A DNA stretch of 8,377 nucleotides from Alphaproteobacteria bacterium UBA6062 (GTDB lineage Bacteria; Pseudomonadota; Alphaproteobacteria; Sneathiellales; Sneathiellaceae): the NCBI GenBank assembly GCA_002428885.1, contig DIYE01000016.1, forward strand, positions 1 to 8,377. The letters are read 5' to 3'. Below, in pieces: positions 6,804-8,377 of this stretch. The notes beneath the pieces are model-generated. The model had not been told where the DNA came from. It made no database searches and saw nothing but the letters and a program-made list of their open reading frames with translations. Every line of letters begins with the position of its first letter. Within the stretch, counting starts at the first letter, position 1. The position numbers and the translations under genes were made by a program.

Positions 6804-6831
6804 ACTATTCACATATTTTCCAAATAGTCAA
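6804..6831 (-). promoter_or_regulatory. Candidate promoter of the arsR-DUF899 operon
   Basis: On the minus strand TTGACT (6831-6826, five of six matches) is followed after 16 bases by AATAGT (6809-6804, four of six). The predicted start of transcription is near 6797, one base before the arsR ATG, so the message would be leaderless or nearly so. This agrees with the missing Shine-Dalgarno. The -35 box overlaps the upstream palindrome and the transcription start falls in the downstream one, an arrangement suited to repression. Confidence 0.45.
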
Positions 6832-6841
6832 CCAATTGGTT
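6830..6841. promoter_or_regulatory. Palindrome AACCAATTGGTT upstream of arsR, candidate operator
   Basis: A perfect 12-bp palindrome with the same AACC/GGTT arms as the one at 6791-6802. It overlaps the candidate -35 box of arsR on the minus strand and lies about 50 bases before the divergent membrane-protein gene, so it could influence both directions. The DNA beyond it (6842-6876) is strikingly A+T-rich, as promoter regions often are. Confidence 0.6.
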
Positions 6842-6893
6842 AAATATTTTTAAAATTTAGATTTCATTGATATTTAGGATCTATGCTGCGCTT

Positions 6894-7379
6894 ATGGTTA
6901 TGGATAGCGACCTTGAAGCTGAAGAAGCACTGGAACCGTCGTCCCTGGACGATAACACTCATGCGGAAATGCTGGCCCTTTACCGGGAAAGCACCCGCAC
7001 TATCCTATACGCCAAAACCCGGCAATGGCGCACCCTGGGTGCGGCCTGTATCGCCCATGTTGCCATCGTCTCTGTCGGCTATCTGACCCTTATTCCGCCG
7101 GCGGCTCACCAGACACTGGTTATTCTGTCCTTCCTGGTGAGCGCCATGGCGGTCTCGATCCTGATCATCTACCAGATCTGGCAGCATACGGAGATGCTCA
7201 AACTCCGAAAAATCACGGCTTTTCTATCCGGTCATTTCGAAACAGTCCGGCATATCAAATCCCGTATCGAAGCGAATATCCATCGCTATATCCTGCTCTG
7301 TGTGATGATTATCTCCATCCTGCTGACCAATGTGATTGCCTATATCGCCTATCTTCCAAAACTGCCAACGGACGGCTGA
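6894..7379 (+). CDS. Unrecognised protein with three predicted membrane helices
   Basis: I do not recognise a family. From the ATG at 6894 the product has 161 residues. An acidic, soluble N-terminal part (1-45, with LEAEEALEPSSLDD at 7-20) is followed by hydrophobic segments near 48-68, 73-95 and 132-153. A basic, probably cytoplasmic loop (about 96-131, including MLKLRKITAFLSGHFETVRH) separates the second and third helices. It resembles many small inner-membrane proteins of unknown role. The start is uncertain: an in-frame TTG at 6867 and an ATG at 6900 also exist, and the AGGA at 6876-6879 is too far from either ATG to be decisive. The gene diverges from arsR across an A+T-rich spacer, and the next gene on the same strand begins 101 bases later. 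The reading frame is convincing because of its hydrophobic pattern and coding-like codon use. Confidence 0.75.
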   Translation: MVMDSDLEAEEALEPSSLDDNTHAEMLALYRESTRTILYAKTRQWRTLGAACIAHVAIVSVGYLTLIPPAAHQTLVILSFLVSAMAVSILIIYQIWQHTEMLKLRKITAFLSGHFETVRHIKSRIEANIHRYILLCVMIISILLTNVIAYIAYLPKLPTDG

Positions 7380-7480
7380 TTGTTATCAGTCCCTCTATAC
7401 AGGGGCGGTAAAATCCCGTAAAAACTGAGGCAATCCCGTTCTTGGGCGCATAACAATAAAACCCTATCCGGAAGACGCCC
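7380..7480 (+). other. Spacer before the EamA transporter gene
   Basis: These 101 bases hold no convincing terminator or promoter. The only recognisable signal is GGAAG (7470-7474), six bases before the ATG at 7481, which serves as the transporter's ribosome binding site. Confidence 0.4.
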
Positions 7481-8377
7481 ATGCCAGCCAAAAAAACCCT
7501 TGGATATCTTGCCGCGACCGTCATTGTTTTTCTATGGTCGGGATGGATTGTGACCACCCGTTCCGGCGCTACATCCCCATTGACCATCTATGACATTACG
7601 GCTATGCGCTATGGGATTTCCGGGCTGATTGCCTTGCCGATCACCCTGTATTTCAAGCCCTGGCGCGGCCTGCGCCTGCGCCAGATTGCCGGCCTCTCCT
7701 TTTTCTCCGGCTTCCCCTATATCATGGTCGTCTATCTTGCCTTTACGCTGGCACCTGCCGCCCATGGCGGCGTTTTCATGAACGGTGTCCTGCCGGCCAT
7801 CACGGTAGGGCTCGGCTGGCTCTGGTTCCGGGACAAACCCCATAAGATACAGGTTCTCGGTACCCTCCTGATTATTGTCGGTGCGTCACTCACCCTGTTT
7901 GAGAGCAACAGTCTGCAGTCAGACACGGCCTGGCAAGGCGATATCCTGTTTATGATCGGTGGCCTCTGCTTCTCCGTTTATATGGTCCTGACACGCCTCT
8001 GGGCGGTAAGCGCCATGCAGGTTCTGTTTTGCTCTTCTGTTGTTAACGGTGCGATTTTTACACCGATCTGGTTCTTCCTGCTGCCCAGCGGCCTGGCGGA
8101 AGCGGCCCTGCCCGATATCCTGCTCCAGGCTTTGTATCAGGGAATTCTGGCGACCCTCTTCGGTATGGTGATTGTCGCCTTCGCCGTCCGGCATATCGGC
8201 GCTCCGCCTACAGCCGCTTTTATGTCTGCCGTTCCTGCCATAGCCGCTTTCCTCGGGGTTATTATTCTGGGTGAGGCGTTTGGTCTGATGGGCTGGCTCA
8301 GCATCCTTATCCTGACCCCTGGCGTCCTGATGACAGCTCTATGGAATAGTGCCGGTCAAAAATCTGAAAACCCGGCT
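7481..8377 (+). CDS. EamA/DMT-family inner-membrane transporter, right end open
   Basis: A drug/metabolite transporter superfamily protein (the group that includes RhaT and YdcZ/RarD-like exporters), predicted to move small metabolites across the inner membrane; the substrate is unknown. From the ATG at 7481 the frame is open for 299 codons to the edge without a stop. The family is usually about 290-310 residues, so the gene is nearly complete. Two tandem EamA repeats are visible, roughly residues 8-140 and 153-288, together about ten hydrophobic helices. Repeat 1 starts with VIVFLWSGWIVTTRSG (14-29) and ends with VLGTLLIIVGASLTLF (125-140). Repeat 2 has FGMVIVAFAVRHIGAP (227-242) and LGEAFGLMGWLSILI (263-277). 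The hydrophilic tail after residue 288 suggests the stop is just beyond the window. Confidence 0.9.
   Translation, partial: MPAKKTLGYLAATVIVFLWSGWIVTTRSGATSPLTIYDITAMRYGISGLIALPITLYFKPWRGLRLRQIAGLSFFSGFPYIMVVYLAFTLAPAAHGGVFMNGVLPAITVGLGWLWFRDKPHKIQVLGTLLIIVGASLTLFESNSLQSDTAWQGDILFMIGGLCFSVYMVLTRLWAVSAMQVLFCSSVVNGAIFTPIWFFLLPSGLAEAALPDILLQALYQGILATLFGMVIVAFAVRHIGAPPTAAFMSAVPAIAAFLGVIILGEAFGLMGWLSILILTPGVLMTALWNSAGQKSENPA

Noticed and set aside
7425..7450. Small hairpin around CCCGTTCTTGGG as a terminator before the EamA gene.
   Set aside because: The stem is only about four pairs and no T-run follows.

Overview
The window reads as ordinary chromosomal DNA of an alphaproteobacterium. The clues are an argD-argF pair with a one-base stop/start overlap, the 'MRQLGG...MVLNSGDMQLGRGETVADTAKVLSR' style of ornithine carbamoyltransferase (quoted only as short fragments below), moderately GC-rich coding DNA (by eye), and the mix of MeaB, thiolase and DUF899 genes. 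A marine or environmental lineage is plausible, but I cannot assign a genus from the sequence. There are no RNA genes, insertion sequences, CRISPR arrays or phage genes. No gene-free stretch exceeds about 150 bases.

Layout. Positions 1-2016 (minus) hold the arginine genes argD then argF; argF runs off the left edge. A strong candidate promoter, embedded in a perfect 10+10 bp palindrome, lies upstream at 2110-2139. Positions 2167-3003 (minus) encode an ABC-2 type permease with no partner ATPase in view. A 121-bp divergent spacer follows. On the plus strand come a YfgD-type ArsC-family reductase (3125-3472), a MeaB-type GTPase starting with GTG 15 bp later (3488-4420) and a thiolase (4530-5714), closed by a textbook terminator at 5736-5768. 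Positions 5772-6796 (minus) form a two-gene operon, an ArsR-family regulator then a DUF899 thioredoxin-like protein, joined by a 4-base ATGA overlap and preceded by two matching palindromes. On the plus strand beyond lie an unrecognised three-helix membrane protein (6894-7379) and an EamA/DMT-family transporter (7481 to the right edge, stop codon not reached).

How the genes fit together. ArgD and ArgF are consecutive participants in ornithine-to-citrulline arginine biosynthesis and are evidently translated together under their own promoter. The arsC-like gene, meaB and perhaps the thiolase form a plus-strand unit with a possible link to acyl-CoA and propionate metabolism, although no methylmalonyl-CoA mutase gene is in view. 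The ArsR/DUF899 pair looks like a self-regulated operon of unknown physiological role. I found no clearly novel system; the most interesting signals are the two regulatory palindrome arrangements.
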